A stretch of DNA of 64,000 nucleotides from contig OZ252261.1 of the NCBI GenBank assembly GCA_965249955.1, forward strand, positions 1,798,001 to 1,862,000, written 5' to 3'. Source of the stretch: SB11 sp965249955. Lineage in GTDB: Bacteria; Bacteroidota; Bacteroidia; UBA8524. Below are positions 1 through 9,162 of this stretch, one piece after another (the stretch's first letter is position 1; each line of letters starts with the position of its first letter). Made by a program: the position numbers and the translations under genes. The notes below the pieces were generated by a model. It was not told where the DNA came from and did not search any database. It worked only from the letters and a program-made list of their open reading frames with translations.

Positions 1-2668
1 AGATGGCGATGAGCTTACCGATATGCCTGCTCCCAGCTTTGAGGCGGCAATACAAGGTAAAGCACCCGGTGTACAAATAACCACAGGTAGTGGTTTGGCG
101 GGTTCGCCAACGGTAGTGCGTATTAGGGGTTTGGCTTCCATTAGTGCCAGCGGCGATCCCTTGTATGTTATTGACGGTATACCAATGACACAGGATATTG
201 CCTTGCGTGGTAATAGCGGGGGTATGAATAACAACCCTTTAGCTTTTTTAAACCCTGAAGACATAGAGTCGATAGAAATATTAAAAGACGCTGCGGCAAA
301 TGCCATTTACGGTGCGCGTGGTGCAAACGGTGTAATACTTATTACTACCAAAAGGGCACATACACCGGGTTGGAAATTTACGTTCAATACTCGTGTAGGT
401 ATTTCTACCCCAACGCGTAGACCCAATATGCTAAACAAAGACCAATATGTGCAAATGTTGCAAGAAGCTTGGGAAAATGATGGTGGAGTGGGTCGTGCGC
501 CATTAACAGGAGGTTTAACTTGGAATCAGGTAGATAGTATGCCGGGCACCAATTGGGTGGATGAAACTATGGGTGTGGGTATGAAACAGATGTACAACTT
601 TGGTGTAGCAAAAGGAGGCAAAGACTTATCGTTTTTAGCCAATTTTACGCACGATGATAACGGTACATTTATAATTGGCAACAATTACGTGCGTAGTTCT
701 GTTCGATTAAATTTAGATGCCAACCTTGCAAAAAACCTTAAACTACGTGTAAATAGTTCAGTATCTCGCGGGCAAAACAACCGTGTTGATGCGGCATGGA
801 GTGGTGGCTTGGGTGCAGCAATGTCTACCGCATTGCCCATCTATCCTATAAAAAATGCTGATGGTTCTTGGTTTCGTGGTGCGGGTATAGGCAACAACCC
901 AGTAGCGCAACGCGAAAACAAAATTTGGCGTACGCTTGAAAAACGTTTTATAAACGGAATGGGCTTAGACTATACTGTGGCCAAAGGGCTTACAGTAACA
1001 GCACAGGGCAGTTACGACTATATGGATTTGAACGACGATATATGGGAAAGTCGTCTTATTACCAATACCAACAATGCTGGTCGTTCTGAACGAAATACTG
1101 TTTGGGTAAGTAACTACAACTACACTCTTTCGGCCAATTACATGAAAACGCTGAAAGAAGACCACGAAATTGCTGTTTTAGTGGGTCACGAGTATCAATA
1201 CTCTTACACCCAAAGCTCAAAAGTTGAAGCGCAAGATATGCGCGCTCCCTTCTATAATGAAGAGATGCCTATGACAGCTACACGTACTAAAAACCCTTCG
1301 GATAGGTGGTCGTTTTTGGGCTATTTCAGTAGGGCAAACTACAACTACAAAAAGAAATACTTTTTGCAAGCAGGCTTGCGCGCTGATGCTTCATCACGTT
1401 TTGGAGCAAATTACCGCTGGGGTTTATTTCCATCAATATCTGGTGCGTGGGTAATCTCTGACGAGGCATTTTTAAAACACCATAAATCTATAAGTTTCTT
1501 AAAACTTCGTGCAGGTTATGGTCGTTCGGGCAACTCAAACAATATGCCTTCAAATGCACGGTTTGGTTTGTTTTCTCCACCAGAAAATCAAATAAGATAT
1601 AACAATCAGCCAACATTTTATCAAACACAAATACGCAACGAAAACTTCCGTTGGGAAACATCAAACAACGTTGATGTGGGTGTAGAAATGGGATTGTTTA
1701 AAGATCGTTTAACATTAACGCTTGATTTATACTCTAAAAAAACCAACGATGTTATTACCTATCTGTTTATACCGCCATCATCAGGCTTTACAAACTATTG
1801 GGAGAACGTAGGTTCGATAAGTAATCAAGGTATCGAGTTTAGCTTCAAATCGCGCAACTTGGTGGGTAAATTTAAATGGAGTACCGATTTTAATATTGCC
1901 CGCAACATAAACGAAGTATCAAGCCTTGGGGTTTATTCTGAAGATGCCGTAAGCGGGGGAACAAACGATACTCGTGTTATTGTTGGCGAACCTTTGGGAA
2001 CAAATTACTTGGTGCGTTTTTCACACATCGACCAACAATCAGGCCTACCGGTATACTTAGATAAAACAGGAAAAGAAACCTACACTTGGGATCCTGCCGA
2101 CCGTGTGCCGGTAGGTAATATATTGCCAAAAGCTGTGGGAGGTATTACCAATAATTTTTCATACAAAAACTTCGATTTAAGTTTCTTGTTTGTATTTGTA
2201 GTAGGAAATGATATTTACGAGTCATCGGCGAAACGTCAAAATGGTGTAGTAACCGACTGGAATATGGATAGCCGTATATTCGATCGTTGGCAAACTCCGG
2301 GCGACGATGCAACATATCCCCGACTTACACGTAATACACAAACTTACGGATCAACTACACCGTGGATTAATACTACACAATGGTTGGAAAACGGAAGCTA
2401 TTTGCGTTTGCGTAATTTAACGTTTGGGTATAGCCTACCCCGTGCAGCTACAAAACGCATAAATGTGCAATCAATGCGTGTAACGCTTATTGCCACTAAC
2501 CTATTTTTACTTACCCGCTACACAGGTTTAGACCCTGAAGTATCAAGAGATACCGAGCCAACGCAGGATAATTACAACCAAACGCGCAACTTGGCAGGTT
2601 CGGCAATATCCTACTTAACGCCACCACAAGAGCGTACGTTTAGTTTGGCAATTAATGTTGGATTTTAA
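1..2668 (+). CDS. SusC/RagA-family TonB-linked outer membrane protein, 5' partial
   Basis: Outer-membrane TonB-dependent transporter of the SusC/RagA family, which imports oligosaccharides or peptides together with a SusD lid lipoprotein. The reading frame is already open at base 2, so the gene is cut by the window edge and the ATG at 23 is internal; the signal peptide and carboxypeptidase-like domain lie outside. Visible at the start is the family plug signature (AAIQGKAPGVQIT, then a VRIRGLASI and PLYVIDG pattern, and IEILKDAAANAIYGARGANG). The rest is a long beta-barrel rich in alternating aromatic residues, ending in a C-terminal Phe (INVGF) as outer-membrane barrels do. A SusD gene starts 18 bp downstream, which confirms the pairing. 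The substrate cannot be told from the sequence, though the downstream module protein suggests a glycan. Confidence 0.95.
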   Translation, partial: DGDELTDMPAPSFEAAIQGKAPGVQITTGSGLAGSPTVVRIRGLASISASGDPLYVIDGIPMTQDIALRGNSGGMNNNPLAFLNPEDIESIEILKDAAANAIYGARGANGVILITTKRAHTPGWKFTFNTRVGISTPTRRPNMLNKDQYVQMLQEAWENDGGVGRAPLTGGLTWNQVDSMPGTNWVDETMGVGMKQMYNFGVAKGGKDLSFLANFTHDDNGTFIIGNNYVRSSVRLNLDANLAKNLKLRVNSSVSRGQNNRVDAAWSGGLGAAMSTALPIYPIKNADGSWFRGAGIGNNPVAQRENKIWRTLEKRFINGMGLDYTVAKGLTVTAQGSYDYMDLNDDIWESRLITNTNNAGRSERNTVWVSNYNYTLSANYMKTLKEDHEIAVLVGHEYQYSYTQSSKVEAQDMRAPFYNEEMPMTATRTKNPSDRWSFLGYFSRANYNYKKKYFLQAGLRADASSRFGANYRWGLFPSISGAWVISDEAFLKHHKSISFLKLRAGYGRSGNSNNMPSNARFGLFSPPENQIRYNNQPTFYQTQIRNENFRWETSNNVDVGVEMGLFKDRLTLTLDLYSKKTNDVITYLFIPPSSGFTNYWENVGSISNQGIEFSFKSRNLVGKFKWSTDFNIARNINEVSSLGVYSEDAVSGGTNDTRVIVGEPLGTNYLVRFSHIDQQSGLPVYLDKTGKETYTWDPADRVPVGNILPKAVGGITNNFSYKNFDLSFLFVFVVGNDIYESSAKRQNGVVTDWNMDSRIFDRWQTPGDDATYPRLTRNTQTYGSTTPWINTTQWLENGSYLRLRNLTFGYSLPRAATKRINVQSMRVTLIATNLFLLTRYTGLDPEVSRDTEPTQDNYNQTRNLAGSAISYLTPPQERTFSLAINVGF

Positions 2669-2686
2669 TTTAAGGAGGGAAAAACA

Positions 2687-4072
2687 ATGAAAAAGCTAAA
2701 CATATACATTATAGCTATTATAGTTGCCATAAGCTCAGTATCGTGCAAAAAAATGCTTGAGATAGAGCCAGAGGGAGCCACCCTTGAAGAAGACGCTATT
2801 AATTCACCTGAGGATTTAGTACCTGTATTAAACGCCATATACGATGTGGCTGCCAATACTATGGGCGGAAGGACACAGCTTTTTAATGACTTATTAAGCG
2901 ACGACCAAGCTAACCCACCCAGCAATAACGATTACCAAGAGATATACAACCGTGCGGTTTTGTTTTTTAACGGAACAACCAAAAACGTGTATACCGATTT
3001 GTATAGAATAGTAAACCGAGCTAATGTTATTGCATATCAGCTGGATAGATTTCCCAATGCAGATGCACAATTACGCCAAAAACTATTAGCCGAGAGCCGT
3101 TTTTTACGTGCCTTAGCACACTTTGAAACAGTTAAACTATGGGCACAACCCTACGGCTACACGTCTGATAACTCTCACCCGGGTATAGTTATTCGCACAA
3201 CACCCACTACCGAGCCAAAAGCAAGGGCAAGTGTAAAAGAAGTATACGATTTAATTATTAGCGATTTAGAATACGCGGTAAACAACCTGCCCACCACCAA
3301 CGGCAACTATGCTGATAAACAAGCAGCACAAGCCATGTTGGCAAGTGTATATTTCCAAATGAATCGCTTTGCTGATGCAGCACAGTTGGCCAACGATGTA
3401 ATTAATACTGGTAAATACAGTTTCGATACAGCCCAAATAAATCGCTTTGTCAAGCCCGACTCATCAACAGAAACCATATTTAAGTTTGTATCAACCTCAA
3501 ACGTTGATAATAGAGCAAAAGACTTCACCGGAAATTACCGCACAGATAATAATCCCAATCCCGCGCTTCGTCTTTCGGCCGATTTATATTTTACTATTGT
3601 TGGCGATACATTAGATAAACGTAAAAGTTTAGTTCGTATCTTTAACGAAGGACAAGGAAACAATGAGTACTACGGTTCAGCAAAATTTGATTTTGATTGG
3701 GCTAGTGTACCTTACGTACACCTTACCGCGCTTAAGCTTTTACGTGCAGAGGCATTGGCCGAAAGCAATCAGGATTTAAGCACCGCAATAGCCGATGTTA
3801 ATGAAATACGTAAACGAGCCTATGGCGCAGGGCACAAACAACTTGCCCTAAATGCATTGCCCCAAGCCATTATTGATGCTGCCCGATACGAGCGCAGGAT
3901 TGAATTAATGTGCGAAGGAAACCGAGTACAAGACCTAAAACGCAGAGGTGCAAACGGAGAAGCAATTACCATACGCACGGCAAATTGGAATTGTAACGGG
4001 ATGTTAATACAGTTTCCTATTGAAGAAAAAACATCATTGTTTAGCATGAACCCAACAGGGGGTTGCAATTAA
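2687..4072 (+). CDS. SusD/RagB-family nutrient-binding outer membrane lipoprotein
   Basis: Surface lipoprotein that forms the lid of the SusC transporter and captures substrate. The 461-aa product has a lipoprotein signal peptide ending in SVSC-KK at Cys20, followed by the conserved start of mature SusD proteins (LEIEPEG). SusD features seen are the helical RFLRALAHFETVKLWAQPYG segment, the SVKEVYDLIISDLEYAV segment and the C-terminal ARYERRIELMCEGNRVQDLKRRG motif. The length is a little short for the family (usually 480-600 aa). It starts 18 bp after the SusC stop and is surely cotranscribed with it. Substrate specificity cannot be inferred. Confidence 0.95.
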   Translation: MKKLNIYIIAIIVAISSVSCKKMLEIEPEGATLEEDAINSPEDLVPVLNAIYDVAANTMGGRTQLFNDLLSDDQANPPSNNDYQEIYNRAVLFFNGTTKNVYTDLYRIVNRANVIAYQLDRFPNADAQLRQKLLAESRFLRALAHFETVKLWAQPYGYTSDNSHPGIVIRTTPTTEPKARASVKEVYDLIISDLEYAVNNLPTTNGNYADKQAAQAMLASVYFQMNRFADAAQLANDVINTGKYSFDTAQINRFVKPDSSTETIFKFVSTSNVDNRAKDFTGNYRTDNNPNPALRLSADLYFTIVGDTLDKRKSLVRIFNEGQGNNEYYGSAKFDFDWASVPYVHLTALKLLRAEALAESNQDLSTAIADVNEIRKRAYGAGHKQLALNALPQAIIDAARYERRIELMCEGNRVQDLKRRGANGEAITIRTANWNCNGMLIQFPIEEKTSLFSMNPTGGCN

Positions 4073-4101
4073 TTAAAGTAACACCACAAAAAGCAACAGA
4101 T

Positions 4102-4575
4102 ATGAAACATATACTTATATTTTTTATGGCAGGGCTACTACTACTAGCTTCAGCATGTAAAAAAGATAAAACATTAGAGGAAGCGCCAAGCAAAATAGAA
4201 GGTTTGGCTGCATCGTGGGTGTTGGTGCAAGCATCACAGGTAGATGAATTATCGCTAGTGAAAGAAACGGCCGATATAACCGATTTTTATGCTACGGGTA
4301 CAGCCATGCCCAATATTACCTTTAATACCGATTTTACTTTCACTAGTGATAATACGGGCGTAGCCAAAACACACTTTGGAAGTAGTGGTACATGGGCGTT
4401 TGACAACAATAACTACCCTACAAAAATTATTTTAACCTATACAGGCGGCGGAACAGACGACTTGCCACTGGGAGCAACCATACGCACCACCGATAAAAGG
4501 CTAAAAATAAAGCAAACCATAAACTGCGGTACTGATGCAGTATTTTCTTACCTATTAGAGTTTGAAAGGAAATAA
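4102..4575 (+). CDS. Lipocalin-like lipoprotein of SusCD locus
   Basis: Small secreted lipoprotein (157 aa) of unknown role, third gene of the SusCD operon. I chose ATG 4102 because it gives a compact lipoprotein signal (MKHILIFFMAGLLLLASAC-KK); the upstream ATG at 4063 overlaps the SusD stop and would add a polar, non-signal extension. The mature part reads like the lipocalin-like or DUF5004-type small beta-barrel lipoproteins common in Bacteroidota: a SWVLVQ opening, an ITFNTDFTFTSDN strand, a GTWAFD strand and a final LLEFERK strand. Family assignment is by pattern only. It probably sits at the cell surface beside SusD and helps bind substrate, which is inference from position. Confidence 0.75.
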   Translation: MKHILIFFMAGLLLLASACKKDKTLEEAPSKIEGLAASWVLVQASQVDELSLVKETADITDFYATGTAMPNITFNTDFTFTSDNTGVAKTHFGSSGTWAFDNNNYPTKIILTYTGGGTDDLPLGATIRTTDKRLKIKQTINCGTDAVFSYLLEFERK

Positions 4576-4578
4576 CCC

Positions 4579-5421
4579 ATGAAGAAAATAGTTGCCATAC
4601 TGATACTACTTATATGCGGCGTGCAAACCTATGCACAAACAGCATGGATAGACCCATCACCAACAGACGTTACCAAAACCGTGCGTTTGTACGTTGATCT
4701 TTCTAAAACCACCAACCAATCAATGGATACTGTTAAAGGGCCGTTTTATATTTGGACGTGGTTGCCTGCCGAACACCCTGCCGGCCATCCCTTGGCAAAT
4801 GGAGTGGGTGCACAAGCATGGAAAAACTCTAACGACACTCTTAAAATGACTCGCGATAGCCTTAAAGGGCCTCGTGTATGGTATTACGAAATGATACCCA
4901 CAGAGTTTTATGGCGTAACAGCATCAGAAGTATATTCAAAAGGAATATCGTTTTTAGTGAAACCAAAAGACGGTGGAGGTTTTGGTGATCCTGATTTTAA
5001 AACCGAAGACTTAGTGCTTACCGTTGATCCTCCAAAAACAGAGAGAGGCGTTATATACAACGTGCCTCAAACAGTTTTGCTAGATGAAGTAACTACCATC
5101 TACTACGATAATCCTAAAGAAGAAAAGACAACTATGCAAAACCTTGATGCTAACGATTGTTATGTGCACATACGTGCATTTGACGATTTGGGGGGCACCT
5201 ACGAAGCATCGAAGTTTTTAGAAGTACACCTAAACCCTCGCTTGCAAATGAAAAAGCAAGACGACGGTCGTTTTAAATTAAGCTTTATACCCAGCAGATT
5301 ACTAAACATACCTAGCGGAACAACAATACTGCGTATTGAGTTTGTTGTGCGAAAAGGCAGCTACACCACCAATGCTGATAGGTGTGATGAGTTGGAAAAA
5401 GCAAAAACAGGTTGTCCATAA
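4579..5421 (+). CDS. Secreted beta-sandwich protein of SusCD locus, function unknown
   Basis: Secreted 280-aa protein with an Sec signal peptide (MKKIVAILILLICGVQTYAQ) cleaved after AQ. No lipobox Cys follows, so it is probably periplasmic or released. I do not recognise a named family. The mature protein begins TAWIDPSPTDVTKTVRLYVDLS, resembling the E-set or SusE-type beta-sandwich modules of glycan-utilisation loci, and a second strand-rich part starts near residue 150. Three cysteines (one near residue 192 and two in the last 20 residues) may form a disulfide. It starts 3 bp after the preceding gene, so it is translationally linked. Its place between the lipocalin-like lipoprotein and the module protein suggests a glycan-binding accessory role. 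Confidence 0.7.
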   Translation: MKKIVAILILLICGVQTYAQTAWIDPSPTDVTKTVRLYVDLSKTTNQSMDTVKGPFYIWTWLPAEHPAGHPLANGVGAQAWKNSNDTLKMTRDSLKGPRVWYYEMIPTEFYGVTASEVYSKGISFLVKPKDGGGFGDPDFKTEDLVLTVDPPKTERGVIYNVPQTVLLDEVTTIYYDNPKEEKTTMQNLDANDCYVHIRAFDDLGGTYEASKFLEVHLNPRLQMKKQDDGRFKLSFIPSRLLNIPSGTTILRIEFVVRKGSYTTNADRCDELEKAKTGCP

Positions 5422-5466
5422 AGTTTTTTAAACACCATACATACAATAAAACAAAACCAGATAATT

Positions 5467-7176
5467 ATGAAACGTTTATTTTTACTCTCTTTAGTCTCAC
5501 TTTTGGCATTTGGCTTGGCCAATGCCGGAAAAATTAAGTTTGCTGTTGATATGACAGGGCAAACAGTTTCTGCAAATGGCGTGCATATAGCAGGCGATTT
5601 TCAAAGCGAAATTGGCGTTAGTAGTGATTGGCAGCCTGATCAAACCATGCTAACCCAAGAAGGCGTTACCAACATCTACTCAATAATTGTAAACATACCT
5701 GCCAACGCAGTATACCAGTTTAAATTTATGAACGGAAACACTTGGGGCGATGCAGAGACTGTTCCAAACGAATCTCGTGTTGCAGCTAGTGGCTCAAACG
5801 CCAACGACAACCGTTGGATTTGGCTTGACTCTACCGCAGCTGATGATACACTTTTTATAGGTGCTATTAAGTTTGCAGGTAATGCTCCGGCAGGTAAATA
5901 CCTTACCCGTTTTAAAGTAGATATGGCAACTAGTACCGTTGATGCTGAAGGCGTTCATCTTGCGGGTTCTGTGCAAGGATGGAATCCTGCTACTACCCAA
6001 ATGTACCCAATTGGTGGCGGAACTATATATGAATACATTGCATACCTAGATGCAGGTAGCTACGAGTATAAGTTTGTAAACGGTAATGCGTGGGGGAAAG
6101 ATGAAAGTGTGCCTAGCGGGTGTGCTACAAACAACAACCGTAGTGTAACCGTAGCTACAGCCGATCAAGAAATTGGTGTAGTTTGTTATGGCTCTTGCGC
6201 TGCTTGTCCTACCGCTCCAATACCAAAATATAGCCTTACCCTACGTGTAGATATGACCGCTATTTTAGCTTGTGAAACTATTGACTCTGTAACTGCTGCC
6301 GGTGGTGTTTTACCCGGCGGATGGGGCGATGGTACAACCTTGCTTGATGGCGATAACGACAAAATATACGAAGCGACTGTAATGGTTGATTCAGGCGAAG
6401 CACAATTCAAATTCCGTTACCACAAAAATGGTAATACCAACTGGGAAGGTGGTATAACTACAGGTAGCGGTAACCGTGAAGTTCCTCTTACTGCCAACAC
6501 TACAATACCTGCTAACTGTTTTTCTTCAATGGCAGCGTGCAAACCAGTACCGGGTAAACAAGACATCACTTTCTTAGCTGATTTGCGTAGCGAAGTTCCG
6601 GGAGACACAATTTGGTTGATGGGTGATTTTACTACTCCATCATGGCAAGGCGGCGCCCTTAAAATGACTCCAATGTCGGGTACTCCGGGTGTATACACAG
6701 TAACCGTAAATCAAATTTGCCCAGCAACTATTTTCTTTAAGTTTACTAATGGCGACAGAAATATAACAGCTAACGAAGAAACTTTCCCCGATGCTAACGA
6801 CCGTGCTTGTACTGCTCCTAATGGTGTGGGTGGTTTTAACCGTGTGCTAGAACGCACCAGCGCCAATGCTGAAACTCTTAAGTTGGTATACAATAGCTGC
6901 AAAACAAGTACTGTGAGCGTAAACGAAGTAAAACAACTTAACGGTGTTAAGGTATACCCTAACCCAATGACTGAAGCTACTTTGGTAGAATTTGAAAACC
7001 AAGGCGTATACAACGTATCAGTAACTGATATTAGCGGCCGTGTTATCAAATCGTACAGCAACGTTACAGATAGCTATGTAGTGATAGAAAAAGCAGGTCT
7101 TAAATCAGGCTTGTACCTTGTAAACATTACATCGGCAGATAACAAAGCAGCAGTTGTAAAACTTTCTGTTCAGTAA
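5467..7176 (+). CDS. T9SS-exported protein with four repeated beta-sandwich modules
   Basis: Secreted 569-aa protein with an N-terminal signal peptide ending near Ala20 and a type A T9SS C-terminal sorting domain in the last ~80 residues (VKVYPNPM, DISGRVIKSY, GLKSGLYLVNI). Between them lie four related modules starting near residues 22, 145, 258 and 372; each begins with a F/L-x-V/A-D-M/L strand and contains a YQFKFMNG/YEYKFVNG/FKFRYHKNG/FFKFTNGD strand. This K-F-x-N-G pattern is typical of starch- or glycogen-binding E-set/CBM48-like or SusE-type folds, so alpha-glucan binding is plausible but unproven. No catalytic domain is visible. It ends the SusCD operon, and a strong terminator follows. 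Confidence 0.85.
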   Translation: MKRLFLLSLVSLLAFGLANAGKIKFAVDMTGQTVSANGVHIAGDFQSEIGVSSDWQPDQTMLTQEGVTNIYSIIVNIPANAVYQFKFMNGNTWGDAETVPNESRVAASGSNANDNRWIWLDSTAADDTLFIGAIKFAGNAPAGKYLTRFKVDMATSTVDAEGVHLAGSVQGWNPATTQMYPIGGGTIYEYIAYLDAGSYEYKFVNGNAWGKDESVPSGCATNNNRSVTVATADQEIGVVCYGSCAACPTAPIPKYSLTLRVDMTAILACETIDSVTAAGGVLPGGWGDGTTLLDGDNDKIYEATVMVDSGEAQFKFRYHKNGNTNWEGGITTGSGNREVPLTANTTIPANCFSSMAACKPVPGKQDITFLADLRSEVPGDTIWLMGDFTTPSWQGGALKMTPMSGTPGVYTVTVNQICPATIFFKFTNGDRNITANEETFPDANDRACTAPNGVGGFNRVLERTSANAETLKLVYNSCKTSTVSVNEVKQLNGVKVYPNPMTEATLVEFENQGVYNVSVTDISGRVIKSYSNVTDSYVVIEKAGLKSGLYLVNITSADNKAAVVKLSVQ

Positions 7177-7206
7177 TAATTTTTTTCAAACCTCTCTTTA
7201 TGTAAT

Positions 7207-7236
7207 AAAACGGCTCACCTAAAGTGAGCCGTTTTT
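7207..7236 (+). terminator. Rho-independent terminator after SusCD operon
   Basis: Perfect 12-bp stem (AAAACGGCTCAC / GTGAGCCGTTTT) with a 5-nt loop and a T-run, 30 bp after the stop of the module protein. It would end the SusCD operon transcript. Confidence 0.85.
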
Positions 7237-7284
7237 GTTTATATCACTAGCCTGTTTATAAATATTGATGGAAAGAATAATAGG

Positions 7285-7311
7285 CATAAAAAAACCCGCA
7301 CTAGGCGGGTT
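7285..7311 (-). terminator. Rho-independent terminator of gap
   Basis: Read on the minus strand, a 7-bp GC-rich stem (AACCCGC / GCGGGTT, loop of 5) is followed by a run of T. It lies about 58 bp after the gap stop codon, on the gap strand. Confidence 0.75.
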
Positions 7312-7368
7312 ATATCTATTAGCAGTTAAGAGAGTTCTCCTAAGCCGTTTTAAAGGGTGTACAGCAAA

Positions 7369-8367
7369 CTATTTCACACTGTTGATGTGTACCATCAAAT
7401 CAACCAATTTATTGCTATAGCCCCACTCGTTATCGTACCACGAAACAACTTTTACAAAATTTTCGCTAAGCATTATACCAGCACCTGCATCAAAAATTGA
7501 GGTACGAGCATCGCCCATAAAGTCTGATGATACTACTGCATCTTCAGTATAGCCTAAAATACCTTTCAATTCGTTTTCGCTAGCACGCTTCATCGTTGCC
7601 TTTATTTCATCGTATGAAGTGCCTTTTTCTAAACGGCAAGTCAAATCAACAACAGAAACGTTAGGAACAGGAACACGGAACGACATACCTGTAAGTTTTC
7701 CTTTTAACGAAGGAATAACCAAACCAACCGCTTTTGCAGCACCTGTTGATGAAGGTATAATGTTTTGGTATGCACCGCGACCACCGCGCCAATCTTTAGC
7801 CGAAGGGCCGTCAACAGTTTTTTGCGTAGCTGTTACAGCATGTACAGTAGTCATTAAACCTTCCAAAATGCCATAGTTATCATGCAAAACTTTAGCTACA
7901 GGAGCTAAACAGTTGGTAGTGCACGATGCGTTTGAAACTATATTCATGCTGCTGCTATAGCTAGCATGATTTACACCCATAACAAAAGTAGGGGTATCAT
8001 CTTTTGCAGGAGCAGACATTATTACTTTTTTAGCACCGGCAGCAATGTGTTTGCCTGCGGTTTCTTGGGTAAGAAACAAACCGGTAGACTCTACTACATA
8101 GTCAGCACCCACTTCATTCCATTTAAGGTTTGCAGGGTCTTTCTCAGCAGTTACACGTATGGTTTTACCGTTTACTACCAAAGCACCGTTTACAACCTCT
8201 ACAGTGCCGTTAAAAATACCGTGTGTACTATCGTATTTTAACATGTATGCCATGTAGTCAACCTCAATAAGGTCGTTAATAGCTACAACTTCAACATTAG
8301 GGTTAGTTGCGGCAGCCCTAAAAACCAATCGGCCAATGCGGCCAAAACCGTTAATTCCTACTTTCAT
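7369..8367 (-). CDS. gap: Type I glyceraldehyde-3-phosphate dehydrogenase
   Basis: Glycolytic enzyme that oxidises glyceraldehyde-3-phosphate to 1,3-bisphosphoglycerate with NAD(P) in the cytoplasm. The 332-aa length is normal. The start is ATG 8367 (MKVGINGFGRIGRLVFRA, the Rossmann GxGxxG motif); the ATG 24 bp upstream would add an atypical hydrophobic octapeptide. The catalytic Cys149 sits in the family signature SNASCTTNCLAPVAKVL. The C-terminal SWYDNEWGYSNKLVDL signature is also present. Monocistronic by context, with its own promoter and terminator on the minus strand. Confidence 0.98.
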   Translation of the reverse strand: MKVGINGFGRIGRLVFRAAATNPNVEVVAINDLIEVDYMAYMLKYDSTHGIFNGTVEVVNGALVVNGKTIRVTAEKDPANLKWNEVGADYVVESTGLFLTQETAGKHIAAGAKKVIMSAPAKDDTPTFVMGVNHASYSSSMNIVSNASCTTNCLAPVAKVLHDNYGILEGLMTTVHAVTATQKTVDGPSAKDWRGGRGAYQNIIPSSTGAAKAVGLVIPSLKGKLTGMSFRVPVPNVSVVDLTCRLEKGTSYDEIKATMKRASENELKGILGYTEDAVVSSDFMGDARTSIFDAGAGIMLSENFVKVVSWYDNEWGYSNKLVDLMVHINSVK

Positions 8368-8452
8368 TATATATAAAGTTAATAAAAACACGCCGAAGCG
8401 AACGCCCCGCAGCGGCTAATGTATTAATAAATAGGGCGTTTAAAACTTGCCG

Positions 8453-8483
8453 CAAAATTAACGGTATAGGTTGGCATTTACAA
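8453..8483 (-). promoter_or_regulatory. Bacteroidota-type promoter of gap
   Basis: On the minus strand TTG (8483-8481), a 20-nt spacer and TAATTTTG (8460-8453) match the Bacteroidota housekeeping consensus TTG-N19-21-TAnnTTTG. Transcription would start near 8446 and give a leader of about 80 nt before the gap ATG. Confidence 0.6.
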
Positions 8484-8533
8484 CACCGTATAAACATCTG
8501 ATTTTGAGTAGATAAAAAATAAACAAAAAAAAT

Positions 8534-8564
8534 GTTGCATTTATAAAACAAAGAGCTACATTTG
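8534..8564 (+). promoter_or_regulatory. Bacteroidota-type promoter of tRNA-Glu
   Basis: GTTG at 8534-8537, a 19-nt spacer and TACATTTG at 8557-8564 fit the TTG-N19-21-TAnnTTTG consensus. The tRNA begins 19 bp after the -7 box, a short leader as expected for a stable RNA. Confidence 0.65.
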
Positions 8565-8582
8565 CACTCCTTTTATAGATAT

Positions 8583-8654
8583 GGCCCGTTAGTCTATCGG
8601 CTAGGACGTATCCCTTTCACGGATGAGAGACGGGTTCGATTCCCGTACGGGCTA
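8583..8654 (+). tRNA. tRNA-Glu (anticodon UUC)
   Basis: Cloverleaf visible by eye: acceptor GGCCCGT pairs with ACGGGCT (a G-T pair at the first position), the D-arm carries GGCTAGGAC, the anticodon loop CTTTCAC between TATCC and GGATG gives UUC, and the T-arm is ACGGG-TTCGATT-CCCGT. The discriminator base is A, and CCA is not encoded. It has its own promoter and is followed by a strong terminator. Confidence 0.95.
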
Positions 8655-8663
8655 CAAAATCTT

Positions 8664-8695
8664 CAAAACCCTTGCATTGCAAGGGTTTTGTTGTT
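8664..8695 (+). terminator. Rho-independent terminator of tRNA-Glu
   Basis: Perfect 12-bp stem CAAAACCCTTGC / GCAAGGGTTTTG with a 3-nt loop, beginning 10 bp after the tRNA. A similar tail occurs again at 17683-17755. Confidence 0.8.
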
Positions 8696-8722
8696 TTAAA
8701 AAAGTTTATAAAAACGTTATCC

Positions 8723-8730
8723 TTTTTAGA
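8723..8730 (+). repeat. Left target-site duplication of the IS
   Basis: TTTTTAGA immediately before the left inverted repeat, identical to 10150-10157 on the other side of the element. Confidence 0.9.
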
Positions 8731-8796
8731 GGATCATACTCAAAAGTTGTGGGGAAATTAATATAAAGGTTGATTTTTGCGTTTTAGAATATTTCC

Positions 8797-9162
8797 TTGG
8801 ACGCTTCATTATATACTTTAGTTGATTTGGTTCTACCTCCTGAGGTAAAGACCTACTTTCGTTTAACCTCTCATAAGTCAGATGAGGAATCTTTGCATCT
8901 TTATTTAGAAGAGTTGAATAATATTCCAGAGGAGTATTTGGGTCAGCAGTTAGAGTCTAAAGGGTTTTATGAAGAATCTACCTTACAGGATTTTCCTATT
9001 CGTGGGCGCAATGTCTTTCTGCATGTAAAAAGACGTAGGTGGATGAACCACAGCACCGGGAAAGTAGTTCAGCGCAATTGGAAACTGGTTGCAAAAGGCA
9101 CGCGAATCACCAAGGATTTTGCGGCTTTTTTAAAAGAGGTCAGCCGATACACAGGCTCATAG
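8797..9162 (+). CDS. IS transposase N-terminal part (ISAon1-type)
   Basis: First reading frame of the insertion sequence, 121 aa. It matches the layout of the separately encoded transposase N-terminal region known from ISAon1-type elements of Bacteroidota. It contains a basic stretch (HVKRRRW, then a TGKVVQRNWKLVAKGTRIT segment) likely to bind DNA, and ends at TAG 9160-9162 after SRYTGS. The catalytic part continues in the +1 frame, which is already open from 9134; the run TTTTTTAAAAG at 9126-9136 lies just before the switch and could be a slippage site. No internal damage is seen, so a native two-part organisation is more likely than a mutation. Confidence 0.8.
   Translation: MDASLYTLVDLVLPPEVKTYFRLTSHKSDEESLHLYLEELNNIPEEYLGQQLESKGFYEESTLQDFPIRGRNVFLHVKRRRWMNHSTGKVVQRNWKLVAKGTRITKDFAAFLKEVSRYTGS

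Noticed and set aside
4063..4101. Longer start for the lipocalin-like lipoprotein
   Set aside because: It overlaps the SusD stop and puts a polar segment before the signal peptide; ATG 4102 gives a clean lipoprotein signal.
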